Assembly (NCBI GenBank): GCA_043753895.1 | Contig: JAYUWK010000073.1 | Location: forward strand, 43,441 to 107,440 | DNA from: WLMZ01 sp043753895 | GTDB lineage: Bacteria > Actinomycetota > Acidimicrobiia > Acidimicrobiales > Ilumatobacteraceae | DNA: 64,000 bases | Reading direction: 5' to 3' | Shown here: piece by piece, positions 8,569-16,352 of the stretch | Position numbering within the stretch: the stretch's first letter is position 1 | Layout of the letters: every line of letters starts with the position of its first letter | The notes under the pieces: generated by a model | Told to the model about the DNA's origin: nothing | What the model saw: only the letters and a program-made list of their open reading frames with translations | Database searches by the model: none | Program-made: the position numbers and the translations under genes

Positions 8569-9591
8569 GTGAACGGACTGAACCTTGAACAGGTAGCCGT
8601 GTGGCTCGTCGCGAACATCGACGATGTCATTGCGCCATTTACCGTCGAGCTGATTGCCGGCGGCCGTTCGAACCTCACGTTCCTGGTGACCGACGCGAAG
8701 GGGCGCAAGCTCGTGCTGCGCAGGCCGCCGCTCGGTCACGTGCTTGCCACCGCCCACGACATGGCCCGCGAGTACCGCATCATTGCCGCCGTTGGTCACA
8801 CCTCGGTGCCGGTTCCGAAGGCACTGGGGCTGTGCACCGATCTAGCCGTCAACGATGCTCCGTTCTACGTGATGGGTCATGTCGATGGCGTCGTGCTCAA
8901 CAGCGCCGAACGTGCAAGCGAGCTGCCGCGCCACCTGCGCGTGTCAGCCAGCGAGCACCTCATCGATGTGCTCGCCGGCCTGCACGCTGTCGACATCGAT
9001 GCCGTTGGTCTTGGCGATCTGGCCCGTCGCGAGGGCTACATCGAACGCCAGGTCAAGCGGTGGTCCACGCAATGGCAGAACAGCAAGACGCGCGAACTCC
9101 CTGCGATCGACGAGGTTGCCCGACGGCTCGGCGAGCGCATTCCCGCGCAACAGGGAGTGTCGATCGCGCATGGCGATTATCGCTTCGGCAACTGCATGGT
9201 CGATGTGGGGCGCGGTCGCATTGCGGCGGTGCTCGATTGGGAGCTGTGCACCTTGGGCGATCCGCTCGCCGACGTCGGTTACATCGGCGTATATTGGAGC
9301 GATGGTGACGACGGTGGCGCACTCCGCGCCAACGACCCAACGCCGGCGGGAGGTTTCCTGCGATATAGCGCGTTGCTCGAGCGGTATGCGCAGCGCACCG
9401 GACGAGACCTCAGCGGCATCGGCTACTACGTGGCCTTTTCGTGTTGGCGCCTGGCCGTGATCAGCGAGGGTGTGTATGCGCGCTATCTGCACGGCGCGAT
9501 GGGCGACCAGCGCCTGGATCTTGCACCGATGAAAGCCGGAGCCGAGGGGCTCGCCGAGCGCGCCCTCGAAGCAGTGAGGAGTCTTCCATGA
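8569..9591 (+). CDS. APH-family phosphotransferase (ACAD10/11-like)
   Basis: 340 residues from the GTG at 8569, chosen because residues before it are not conserved-looking. GGRSNLTFLV near the N terminus is the nucleotide-loop region. HGDYRFGN is the catalytic Brenner motif and DWELCTLGDP the metal-binding segment. This subgroup resembles the kinase domain of ACAD10/ACAD11, which phosphorylates 4-hydroxyacyl-CoA or related substrates in fatty acid catabolism. It overlaps the dienelactone hydrolase gene by 4 bp (ATGA), so the two are translationally coupled. Resistance to aminoglycosides is not implied. Confidence 0.85.
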   Translation: MNGLNLEQVAVWLVANIDDVIAPFTVELIAGGRSNLTFLVTDAKGRKLVLRRPPLGHVLATAHDMAREYRIIAAVGHTSVPVPKALGLCTDLAVNDAPFYVMGHVDGVVLNSAERASELPRHLRVSASEHLIDVLAGLHAVDIDAVGLGDLARREGYIERQVKRWSTQWQNSKTRELPAIDEVARRLGERIPAQQGVSIAHGDYRFGNCMVDVGRGRIAAVLDWELCTLGDPLADVGYIGVYWSDGDDGGALRANDPTPAGGFLRYSALLERYAQRTGRDLSGIGYYVAFSCWRLAVISEGVYARYLHGAMGDQRLDLAPMKAGAEGLAERALEAVRSLP

Positions 9592-10367
9592 CCACAAATG
9601 CAGCTGACAGCACCGCAAGTGTGCTCGAGGGTTGGGTTCCCGGCAGCTTCACGGCTGCGGGCTTCACCCGCGAAACGTATCGGCGCGGCAGCGGGCCGGC
9701 GGTCATCGTGGTGCACGAGATCCCCGGCATCACGCCCGCCGTCACCGCTTTCGCGAACGACGTCGTTGCGGCTGGTTTCACCGTTGTCATGCCCTCCTTG
9801 GTGGGCACACCGGGCCGGCAATTCAGCAACGGCTACATGGTGCAGTCGATGCTCAAGGTCTGTGTGGCCAAGGAGTTCACGACGATGGCAATGAACCAGA
9901 CGTCGCCGATCATCGCCTGGTTGCGTGCGCTCGCGCGATCGCTGCACAACGAACTCGGCGGTCCTGGTGTGGGTGCGCTTGGTATGTGCTTCAGCGGTGG
10001 CTTCGCGCTCGGCATGATGGTCGACGACATCATGGTCGCACCCGTGTTATCGCAGCCGTCGATGCCCTTTGCTTTCGGTGGTGCGACGCGCGGAGCGAAC
10101 CTCAACCTGTCACCCGACGATGCGCTGGTGGTTGCCCAGCGTGCCGCCGCCGGGTGTCAGGTGCTGGGTCTGCGCTTCACCGGCGACAGACTCGTCGGCA
10201 CCCGATTCGATTCGCTGCGCGAACTGCTCGGCGACGCGTTCATCGCCATCGAGCTGCCGAGTACATCGAAGACCGACCACTCCGTACTCACCGAGCAGCG
10301 CGACGAGGCATCAGTGCAGCGGGTCCTGCAGTTCCTGCGCGACAAACTGCTCACCACCGCCGACTGA
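9588..10367 (+). CDS. Dienelactone hydrolase family protein
   Basis: 259 residues from the ATG at 9588, which overlaps the upstream stop. VVHEIPGITP near residue 40 is the oxyanion-loop region. GMCFSGG carries the Cys nucleophile that marks dienelactone hydrolases rather than serine esterases. The acid and His residues are expected around LRFTGDRLVGTRFD and SKTDHSVLT. It is co-transcribed with the APH-type kinase, suggesting a shared catabolic step. The natural substrate is not evident. Confidence 0.85.
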   Translation: MTTNAADSTASVLEGWVPGSFTAAGFTRETYRRGSGPAVIVVHEIPGITPAVTAFANDVVAAGFTVVMPSLVGTPGRQFSNGYMVQSMLKVCVAKEFTTMAMNQTSPIIAWLRALARSLHNELGGPGVGALGMCFSGGFALGMMVDDIMVAPVLSQPSMPFAFGGATRGANLNLSPDDALVVAQRAAAGCQVLGLRFTGDRLVGTRFDSLRELLGDAFIAIELPSTSKTDHSVLTEQRDEASVQRVLQFLRDKLLTTAD

Positions 10368-10417
10368 CGCCCGCCACCACCCGACCCGCGCCCCCGCCCG
10401 GCCTGGCCCCATCCGCC

Positions 10418-10464
10418 GAAGTAGCGCTCCTGAGGCCCCTCATGGCCCGCTGCAGCGCTACTTC
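10418..10464. repeat. 47-nt hairpin repeat, copy 1 (REP-like)
   Basis: Perfect 11-bp terminal stem (GAAGTAGCGCT / AGCGCTACTTC) around a 25-nt interior. It is 43/47 identical by eye to copy 2 at 11441-11487, in the same orientation. The stop codon of the minus-strand AbiEi/DUF559 gene (10458-10460) lies inside its right arm. Confidence 0.85.
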
Positions 10465-11390
10465 GTCCGGAGATCTCTCTGGCGTCGGCTGATGACGGCG
10501 TCGACTCGTGCACGAACGGCCGATGGCGACTTCAGATGCCGGTCGGCGAAGTACAGCACTTCCCATCCCTGCGCCGTGAGGTCGTGCTCACGCAGTTCGT
10601 CGTGGAGTTCGGCAATCTTGCCAAAGTGAAACTGGCGGCTGTGGGCTTCGAGCGCGAGCTTCACGTGGGGGACGGCAAAGTCAACCCGCGCAACGAACCT
10701 TGCAGTTTCGTCGAATACTTCGTATTGGCGCACAAGTCCCGGTAGACCCATCAGACACTGCTCCAACCGAAGCTCGAGCGCTGATTCGGTGGGTCGTTTG
10801 GCGCGATCGGCCTCGTCGAGTAGATGCAGGAGCACCCCGGTTCCGCGCTGGCCGGGTCGGTGCAGTCGTTCGGCCGTACTGCGCAACCACATCAGACTGA
10901 CACCACGCCGCCATGCCGATTCGAACGCCACGCGCACCTTCTCCGCCGGGTCAACCGATCCGAGATCGGCGAGTGTGCGGGCGATGTTGGTGCAGGTGAT
11001 TCCGTCGACCTCGACAATGTCACACGCTTCGACTCTCGCCCGATGCTGTTGTGCAGAACCCACCAGTGCCTGTCGCCACGTTGGCACAATGACCTCGACG
11101 GGGATGCGGGGATAGCCATCGAGTCGGTTCAGCGCAGCACCAGACCGGAAGCCTGCCGTACCCGCCGCTGATGATCCGAGGGTCGCGACGCGAAGCCGTT
11201 GCTCCCAGGTCGCTGGAGCGCCGACCACCACCAGCACTCCCGGGAGGGGCTCTGCGAGATGCCCGGAGTCCTTCAGCCGGCCGATGACTTTTCGGGAGAG
11301 ACCTAAATCGGCAGCCTGCGAGCGGGTGAGCGCGCCGTGGCGAGAAGCTGCGAACTCGCCTACGGCACCCCAGTGGGCGCAGACGAACAT
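10458..11390 (-). CDS. AbiEi-like winged-helix protein with C-terminal DUF559 endonuclease-like domain
   Basis: 310 residues. The N terminus (HGALTRSQAADLGLSRKVI, then GVLVVVGAPATWEQRL) matches the AbiEi-type winged-helix antitoxin domain. The C-terminal 110 residues (ESALELRLEQCL..., VDFAVPHVKLALEAHSRQFHF, then LREHDLTAQGWEVLYFADRHL) match DUF559/Vsr-like nuclease folds, with the Asp/Glu/His positions of a PD-(D/E)xK core visible. Such fusions are frequent and multicopy in actinobacteria and are named type IV TA components, but their role is not established. No partner toxin is adjacent. Two near-identical hairpins bracket the gene, and one supplies its stop codon. Confidence 0.75.
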   Translation of the reverse strand: MFVCAHWGAVGEFAASRHGALTRSQAADLGLSRKVIGRLKDSGHLAEPLPGVLVVVGAPATWEQRLRVATLGSSAAGTAGFRSGAALNRLDGYPRIPVEVIVPTWRQALVGSAQQHRARVEACDIVEVDGITCTNIARTLADLGSVDPAEKVRVAFESAWRRGVSLMWLRSTAERLHRPGQRGTGVLLHLLDEADRAKRPTESALELRLEQCLMGLPGLVRQYEVFDETARFVARVDFAVPHVKLALEAHSRQFHFGKIAELHDELREHDLTAQGWEVLYFADRHLKSPSAVRARVDAVISRRQRDLRTK

Positions 11391-11440
11391 CCGGTCATGC
11401 TAGAGCCGGGGGCCGCGAGCCAGACGCGACGCTGGGCGGC

Positions 11441-11487
11441 GAAGTAGCGCTCCACGGGCCCCTCATGGCCCGCTACAGCGCTACTTC
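11441..11487. repeat. 47-nt hairpin repeat, copy 2 (REP-like)
   Basis: Same 11-bp stem and the same interior core GGCCCCTCATGGCCCGCT as copy 1. It lies 51 bp upstream of the AbiEi/DUF559 start. The interior differs at four of 25 positions. An inner GGGCC/GGCCC pairing can extend the hairpin. Confidence 0.85.
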
Positions 11488-11545
11488 ACCTGGAGGGAGG
11501 GCAGCGATCTGCGCGAGAGGGGGGCGCGGCGGGGGTGGCGGGGGG

Positions 11546-13177
11546 TCAGGACATCCCGAGCGCGTCGAGGGCGTATTGCTTGGCGGTCTTGTAGTCCGCC
11601 TTGCCGTTGGGAGCTCGGGGCACGGCGGTCACGAACACGACTCTCTTGGGGGCTTTGAAGCCCGCGAGTTGGGACTTCACCGACGCAATGACGGTGGCTT
11701 CATCCACCGTCGCGCCCTCTGCGAGCGAGGCCACTGCGGTGACCGATTGCCCGAACTTGTCGTCGTCGACGCCGACCACGAGGCAATCGAGAACGCCGGC
11801 GCTGCGCTTCACCGCTTCTTCCACCTCTTCTGGGAAGACCTTCTCGCCGGCGGTATTGATGACCTGGCTGCCGCGGCCCAACAGCACCAAGGTGCCGTCG
11901 GCGTTCACCGTGGCCATGTCGCCGGGGAACGAATACCGGGCTCCGTTGATCACGCGAAAGGTGCGCTCGGACTTTTCGGCGTCCTTGAAATATCCGAGGG
12001 GGACATTGCCGCCGGCCGCGACCAATCCGACCTCACCCGAACCCGGCACGACCTCGCGGTCGTCGTCGGTGAACACCTTGGTGGTGGGCATCTGACTGAA
12101 CTTGGCGGTCTCGATGGGCATGCCGCGCATGGAGATCTGTGTGCCCATGCTGCCTTCGGTGGAGCCGATTGCGTCGAGCAGGATGGCTTGGGGAATACGG
12201 TCGAGCATCTGTTCCTTCACCTCTGCGGTCCACATCACGCCCGACGAGATCACCATCTGGAGACTGCTCGTGTCGTAGGGCGTGCCCACTTCGATGGCGG
12301 CGTCGATGGCGCGCACGATGGGCTTGGCGAACGAGTCGCCCACGATCACGAGCGCAGTGGCGTGTTCGTGTTGCAACGTGCTGAGCAGCTCGTCGCTGTC
12401 GAGCGAACGCGACGGCAAGGTGACGACGTTGCCGCCCATGAGGTGGGGGATGAATCCGCCGAGCCACAGGCCCGTTCCGTGCATCAGCGGACAACTGGGG
12501 ATGCTCACGGTCTGCTTGCCGTTGCGGACGGACTCGCCGACGATGGGCGCGACCTCGGCTGCGTCAGATGGCGGCACGGCACCGAGCAGAGGAAAGCCGC
12601 TGGTCACGAACCCGCCGGTCATCCCGCCCATCGCGTACATCACGCCCTTGGGCATACCGGTAGTGCCGCCGGTGTACAGCATGTAGATGTCGTCCTCGGC
12701 ACGGTTGATGCGCGCCATGGGGTCGTGGTTGGCAATGACTTCCTCGTACCGACGGGCGGTGGGTACCTGGCCGGCGCCACCGTCGTCGACTTCGATGAGC
12801 AGCTTCAACTTGGGCAGGCGTGCGAGGACGCGAGCGACACGATCACCGAGCGACGAATGGAACACCAACGCCTCGGCATCGCTGTTGTCGAGGAGGTACC
12901 ACAACTCTTCATCGAGATAGCGGTAGTTCACATTGACCGGCACCCCGCGCATCTTGAAACCGCCGTACTGCGCTTCGAGGTACTCGTTGCAGTTGTAGAG
13001 ATACAGGCCGATCTTGCTGGCGGTCTGTAAGCCAGCGTCTGCGTACGCTGCGGCCATGCGCGCCGCGCGGTCGTCGTACTGCGTCCATGTGCGGCGCGTG
13101 GCGCCGTGCACGATGGCTGTCGAGTCACCGATCTCGTCGGCGATTGATTCCCACACCGTTGCGAAGTGCATTTCCAT
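11546..13177 (-). CDS. Acyl-CoA synthetase (AMP-forming, FadD-like)
   Basis: 543 residues, full length. YTGGTTGMPKG is the P-loop (A3) motif of ANL-superfamily ligases, GSTEGSMG is the substrate/adenylate A5 region, and GDMATVNADGTLVLLGRGSQVINTAG is the hinge (A7-A8). The C-terminal PKRVVFVTAVPRAPNGKADYK has the catalytic Lys. It should activate a fatty or other carboxylic acid to its CoA thioester using ATP. Neighbouring SDR, CoA-transferase and dehydrogenase genes fit lipid or steroid-type catabolism. Chain length preference is unknown. Confidence 0.92.
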   Translation of the reverse strand: MEMHFATVWESIADEIGDSTAIVHGATRRTWTQYDDRAARMAAAYADAGLQTASKIGLYLYNCNEYLEAQYGGFKMRGVPVNVNYRYLDEELWYLLDNSDAEALVFHSSLGDRVARVLARLPKLKLLIEVDDGGAGQVPTARRYEEVIANHDPMARINRAEDDIYMLYTGGTTGMPKGVMYAMGGMTGGFVTSGFPLLGAVPPSDAAEVAPIVGESVRNGKQTVSIPSCPLMHGTGLWLGGFIPHLMGGNVVTLPSRSLDSDELLSTLQHEHATALVIVGDSFAKPIVRAIDAAIEVGTPYDTSSLQMVISSGVMWTAEVKEQMLDRIPQAILLDAIGSTEGSMGTQISMRGMPIETAKFSQMPTTKVFTDDDREVVPGSGEVGLVAAGGNVPLGYFKDAEKSERTFRVINGARYSFPGDMATVNADGTLVLLGRGSQVINTAGEKVFPEEVEEAVKRSAGVLDCLVVGVDDDKFGQSVTAVASLAEGATVDEATVIASVKSQLAGFKAPKRVVFVTAVPRAPNGKADYKTAKQYALDALGMS

Positions 13178-13236
13178 GACGGCAGCGTATGTCGTCGGTC
13201 ACAGCTGCGACGTCACCATGGGTACACTCGTGATTG

Positions 13237-13941
13237 TCAGGCGGTGGCCCACACGAGCAGCTCGGCGCCATCGGGTCCGGCCGTGATCGACACGGCGCCG
13301 GCCGCGGTGAGGCGGGCGGCGGCTCCGGTGTCCAGCAGGGTGCCGGTTTCGAGAGTTGCCGACCCGAGCGCCACGAATGCGTGCACGTGCGGATCGTCGG
13401 GCAGCGCGACGCTTTGGCCGGCGTTCAACCGGGCGCCCCACAACACGGCATTGCGCTGGTGGATCGAAATAGCCGCATCGTGGCCCTTGCCCGAGGCGAT
13501 CGGCACGAGGCCACCTTTGGCCAGTTCGGCATTGATGTCGAGCTGCTCGTAGCCGGGCTTCACGCCCTGCGTGTCGGGCAGGGCCCACATCTGTACGAAG
13601 TGCACTGTCGTGTCGGGGCTGGGGTTCATCTCGCTGTGGCGGATGCCCGTGCCCGCCGACATGCGCTGTGCCAGACCGGGGTACAGCACGCCATGGTTGC
13701 CTTCGCTGTCTTTGTGTTCGAGCGTGCCGCTGAGCACCCAGGTGACGATCTCCATGTCGCGGTGACCGTGCGTGCCGAAGCCCGATGCTGGCGCAACGAG
13801 GTCGTCGTTGTTCACGAGCAAGAGACTGTGGCCGTTGTGGAGAGGCGAATAGTGCTCACCGAAATTGAACGAGTGCTTGGAGTTCAGCCAACCGACGTTG
13901 GTGACGAATCGCTCGCCGGGCCGCTGGATTGTGATGATCAT
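13237..13941 (-). CDS. Pirin family protein (YhhW-like)
   Basis: 234 residues from the ATG at 13941 (MIITIQRPGERF). A longer open frame upstream overlaps the vapC region and is not needed. The N-terminal cupin carries the metal ligands expected for pirins in GFGTHGHRDMEIV and GIRHSEMNPS. The C-terminal cupin is degenerate. Bacterial homologues include the quercetin 2,3-dioxygenase YhhW, but most have no proven substrate. The gene sits directly downstream of the toxin gene on the same strand, about 28 bp after its stop. Confidence 0.9.
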   Translation of the reverse strand: MIITIQRPGERFVTNVGWLNSKHSFNFGEHYSPLHNGHSLLLVNNDDLVAPASGFGTHGHRDMEIVTWVLSGTLEHKDSEGNHGVLYPGLAQRMSAGTGIRHSEMNPSPDTTVHFVQMWALPDTQGVKPGYEQLDINAELAKGGLVPIASGKGHDAAISIHQRNAVLWGARLNAGQSVALPDDPHVHAFVALGSATLETGTLLDTGAAARLTAAGAVSITAGPDGAELLVWATA

Positions 13942-13969
13942 GATTTCTTCAACACTATTGCGCGCGCAA

Positions 13970-14371
13970 CTATTCCGACGCTTCCGAGCCCGGCGTTCGC
14001 ACGAAAACGCCCGGAAGATCAACGAAGCCTGCTCGATCGGACGTGACGATGATGCGATTCGTGGCCCGGGCCGTTGCTGCGATGATGAGGTCGTGGGCGC
14101 CACGTGGGCGACCCACCTTGCGAACCGCCACGAGGAGGGCGGTGTGTGCAGAGGCGACATCGAGCCCGTAGTCGATGACTGGGAGTGTTGCGAGAACATC
14201 ATCGAGGAAGGCGCGCCGATTCGTGCGGCGACGACCCGAGGCGAGTTCGACTCCGACGCCAAGTTCGGCAACCGTGATTGCAGCGATCGCCGGCTGGTCG
14301 TCGTCGGCGATGAGGCGATCGAGATCAAGCGCCCCCCGTTCAGCGGCAATCAACACGTTGGTGTCGAGCAA
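13970..14371 (-). CDS. vapC: PIN-domain ribonuclease toxin (VapC family)
   Basis: About 133 residues. LDTNVLIAAE at the N terminus, AELGVGVE, GAHDLIIAATA and VTSDRAGF provide the four conserved acidic residues of the PIN active site that binds Mg2+ and cuts RNA. The start is uncertain. The frame opens at a TTG at 14371 and in-frame codons upstream (SLLLDTN-type) run to the antitoxin stop without an ATG or GTG. It follows its antitoxin gene within 8 bases. Targets of VapC toxins are usually tRNA or rRNA, but the target here is unknown. Confidence 0.88.
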   Translation of the reverse strand: MLDTNVLIAAERGALDLDRLIADDDQPAIAAITVAELGVGVELASGRRRTNRRAFLDDVLATLPVIDYGLDVASAHTALLVAVRKVGRPRGAHDLIIAATARATNRIIVTSDRAGFVDLPGVFVRTPGSEASE

Positions 14372-14379
14372 CAGCGAGG

Positions 14380-14622
14380 TCAGAACCGCTCCTTAGCCAC
14401 CAGTTGCGAACGAAGGTCGGCCACCTCGCCGCTCCAATCGGCATCGACGCGGTGCCGGCGGAGCAACTCTTTTGCGAGAACTCCTGACGCTGCCTTGGCA
14501 GGCTCTAGTTGTGCGATTACTTTGCCGCGACGAACAATGGTGAAGGATTCGCCTCGGTGCTCGACGGCGTCAAGGAGATCGGCAAAACTTCGCGACGCCT
14601 CGGTGGCAGTGATCTCGGGCAC
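14380..14622 (-). CDS. vapB: Antitoxin of Phd/YefM type, partner of VapC
   Basis: 80 residues with a GTG start. EITATEASRSFADLLDAVEHRGESFTIVRRGK is the typical Phd/YefM DNA-binding and dimerisation domain. The C-terminal half (KELLRRHRVDADWSGEVADLRSQ) is the toxin-binding tail. It precedes the toxin gene, the usual order that allows autorepression. A perfect 13-bp palindrome lies five bases before the start codon. Confidence 0.88.
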   Translation of the reverse strand: MPEITATEASRSFADLLDAVEHRGESFTIVRRGKVIAQLEPAKAASGVLAKELLRRHRVDADWSGEVADLRSQLVAKERF

Positions 14623-14626
14623 GAAG

Positions 14627-14639
14627 TCAGATTATCTGA
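14627..14639 (-). promoter_or_regulatory. Palindromic operator overlapping a putative -10 box of vapBC
   Basis: TCAGATTATCTGA is a perfect palindrome around one central T. Read on the minus strand it contains AGATAATC, a good match to a -10 element, located so that transcription would begin close to the GTG start at 14622. Binding here by the antitoxin would give autoregulation. Both the promoter and operator roles are inferred. Confidence 0.55.
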
Positions 14640-14713
14640 TCATGGGTCTATGGTCAACGTTTGGCCGACAACTCCATCGCGCTGGCGTAGCACTGCTGGC
14701 GAGGCTCGGGTAC

Positions 14714-15505
14714 TCAGCGCACTCGCAGGGTGTGGGTGTCGCGATCGGCGATCTCGGCGTGGCGGGCGACGAGATCCTGCCAGTCGTCGGTGACGGCGTG
14801 GACGTAGCGACCGGTCAGTGCGTCCAACTCTCCATCAGCGATCGCAGCGACCAGGTCGGCGATCGGCTCGGCAGACACCCACATATCTTCGTCATCCCAG
14901 AGGGCCCGGAACGCGTCGGCATTTGCTGTCATGTCCGTCTTCACGGTTCCGGGTGACACGGCGAGGACGGCGATGCCGGTGCCCTCCGTCTCGCCTGCCA
15001 TGACCTCGGTGAGCCGCACGAGCGCAGCCTTGCTTGACATATAGGCCGAGTAGTCGAACCCGTCGAGGCCGTCCCAGACACGGTAGAAGGCCGCGTTCGA
15101 TGCCATGTTGACGATGCGCCCGTGGCCGAGGGCAAGCATCCCCGGAAGGGCGGCACGTGACACGAGGAAGGCACCGCGAAGGTTTACCTCGAACACTCTC
15201 CACCAGTCGTCGGGGTCCTGTTCCCACACCGGACCCCCGGCGTCGGAGATGCCGGCGTTGTTGACCAGCAGGTCGGGTTCACCGACGTCTGCGCGGATCT
15301 GCGCCCATGCGTCGGCGACGGAGCGCTGGTCGGCCACATCACACGAGATTGCGATGACGGGGTTGGGGCGAGAGACGTCGGCTAAGCCGTCGATCGATCG
15401 GGCCAACGCGACCACCGTTCTCGTGGTTGCCAGCCGCTCGCACAACGAAAGGCCGATGCCCCGGCTCGCGCCGGTGACGACCGCGAGCGCAGACGGATTA
15501 CCCAT
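14714..15505 (-). CDS. Short-chain dehydrogenase/reductase
   Basis: 263 residues. TGASRGIG at about 12-19 is the NAD(P)-binding loop, NNAG follows the fourth strand, and the catalytic triad is Ser in NMASNAA and Tyr/Lys in YSAYMSSK. The cofactor loop does not show the insert of mycofactocin-coupled SDRs. It likely oxidises or reduces an alcohol/ketone pair. The gene lies 24 bp downstream of a second, only distantly similar SDR on the same strand, so they may form an operon. Substrate unknown. Confidence 0.88.
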   Translation of the reverse strand: MGNPSALAVVTGASRGIGLSLCERLATTRTVVALARSIDGLADVSRPNPVIAISCDVADQRSVADAWAQIRADVGEPDLLVNNAGISDAGGPVWEQDPDDWWRVFEVNLRGAFLVSRAALPGMLALGHGRIVNMASNAAFYRVWDGLDGFDYSAYMSSKAALVRLTEVMAGETEGTGIAVLAVSPGTVKTDMTANADAFRALWDDEDMWVSAEPIADLVAAIADGELDALTGRYVHAVTDDWQDLVARHAEIADRDTHTLRVR

Positions 15506-15529
15506 GTCGCGGACAGTATCACCGGGCGC

Positions 15530-16285
15530 TCAGCGGGGGCCGCCGTCGATGTTCAACAAGGCGCCCGTCGTATAGCTGCTGGCGGCGCTGGCGAAATACA
15601 GCGCCGCGCCAACCACCTCGTTGGGTTCGCCACCGCGCTGCAACGCAAAGCCGGTGGTCGCGCTCTTGGCGAACGCGTCGAGATCCCATGCCTTGCTGAT
15701 GTCGGTGAGGAATGGGCCGGGCACGATGCAGTTGACACGCACCTTCGGACCTAGCGTTCGGGCGAGGCCGAGCGTGAGGTTGTTGACGCCGGCCTTCGCC
15801 GCGCCGTACACCAACTCGTTGGGACTCGGACGGTGCGATGCAATCGAGGAGACGAAGATGATCGAACCACCGTCACCGTTGGCCATCGCAGTCCCCACCA
15901 CAGCCGACAGACGGAACGGGCCCTTCAGGTTCACGCCCATGACCTTGTCGTAGAGGTCCTCGCTGATGGCGTCGACCGACGGGTACAGCGGTGACATGCC
16001 CGCGTTGTTCACCAGAATGTCGACGTGGCCGAACTCGTTGTACGCGTACTCGGCGAGTTCGTCGGCGGCTTGCCACGATGCGGCGTGGTAGGCCACAGCG
16101 ACGGCGCGTCTGCCGATGGCACGAACCTCCTCGGCGACCGCCTCGCAGTTCTCGATCTTGCGGCTGGCGATGACCAGGTCGGCGCCGTGCTCGGCAAACG
16201 CGAGCACCATCTCGCGTCCGAGGCCACGGCTGCCTCCGGTGACGATGGCGACTTTGCCGGATAGGTCGAACAGTTCTGCGCTCAT
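15530..16285 (-). CDS. Short-chain dehydrogenase/reductase (FabG-like)
   Basis: 251 residues from the ATG at 16285 (MSAELFDLSGKVAIVTGG); a GTG/ATG six codons earlier is possible. TGGSRGLG, NNAGMSP, VSSIASH and YGAAKAG supply the cofactor loop and the Ser-Tyr-Lys triad. The C terminus TGALLNIDGGPR is typical of classical FabG-like SDRs. It is divergent from the CoA-transferase gene and probably co-transcribed with the downstream SDR. A beta-oxidation-like hydroxyacyl or alcohol dehydrogenase role would fit the neighbours, but this is inference. Confidence 0.88.
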   Translation of the reverse strand: MSAELFDLSGKVAIVTGGSRGLGREMVLAFAEHGADLVIASRKIENCEAVAEEVRAIGRRAVAVAYHAASWQAADELAEYAYNEFGHVDILVNNAGMSPLYPSVDAISEDLYDKVMGVNLKGPFRLSAVVGTAMANGDGGSIIFVSSIASHRPSPNELVYGAAKAGVNNLTLGLARTLGPKVRVNCIVPGPFLTDISKAWDLDAFAKSATTGFALQRGGEPNEVVGAALYFASAASSYTTGALLNIDGGPR

Positions 16286-16352
16286 CTGCGCATGCTCGCA
16301 CATCGGGGTGTCTGGACTGGTGCCTCAGCGTCGTGTCCGCGAGACTCGGGGG

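Noticed and set aside
8569..9591. Aminoglycoside resistance kinase
   Set aside because: The APH fold is shared, but the sequence and the coupled dienelactone hydrolase resemble the ACAD10/11-like metabolic subgroup.
11465..13030. A 521-codon plus-strand open frame opposite the acyl-CoA synthetase
   Set aside because: Composition is Gly/His/Asp-rich antisense of a well-defined ligase gene, and it has no recognisable domain.
14714..16285. The two SDRs as mycofactocin-coupled dehydrogenases
   Set aside because: Neither shows the insert in the NAD-binding region that marks the mycofactocin-dependent SDR subfamily, and they lie outside the mft run.
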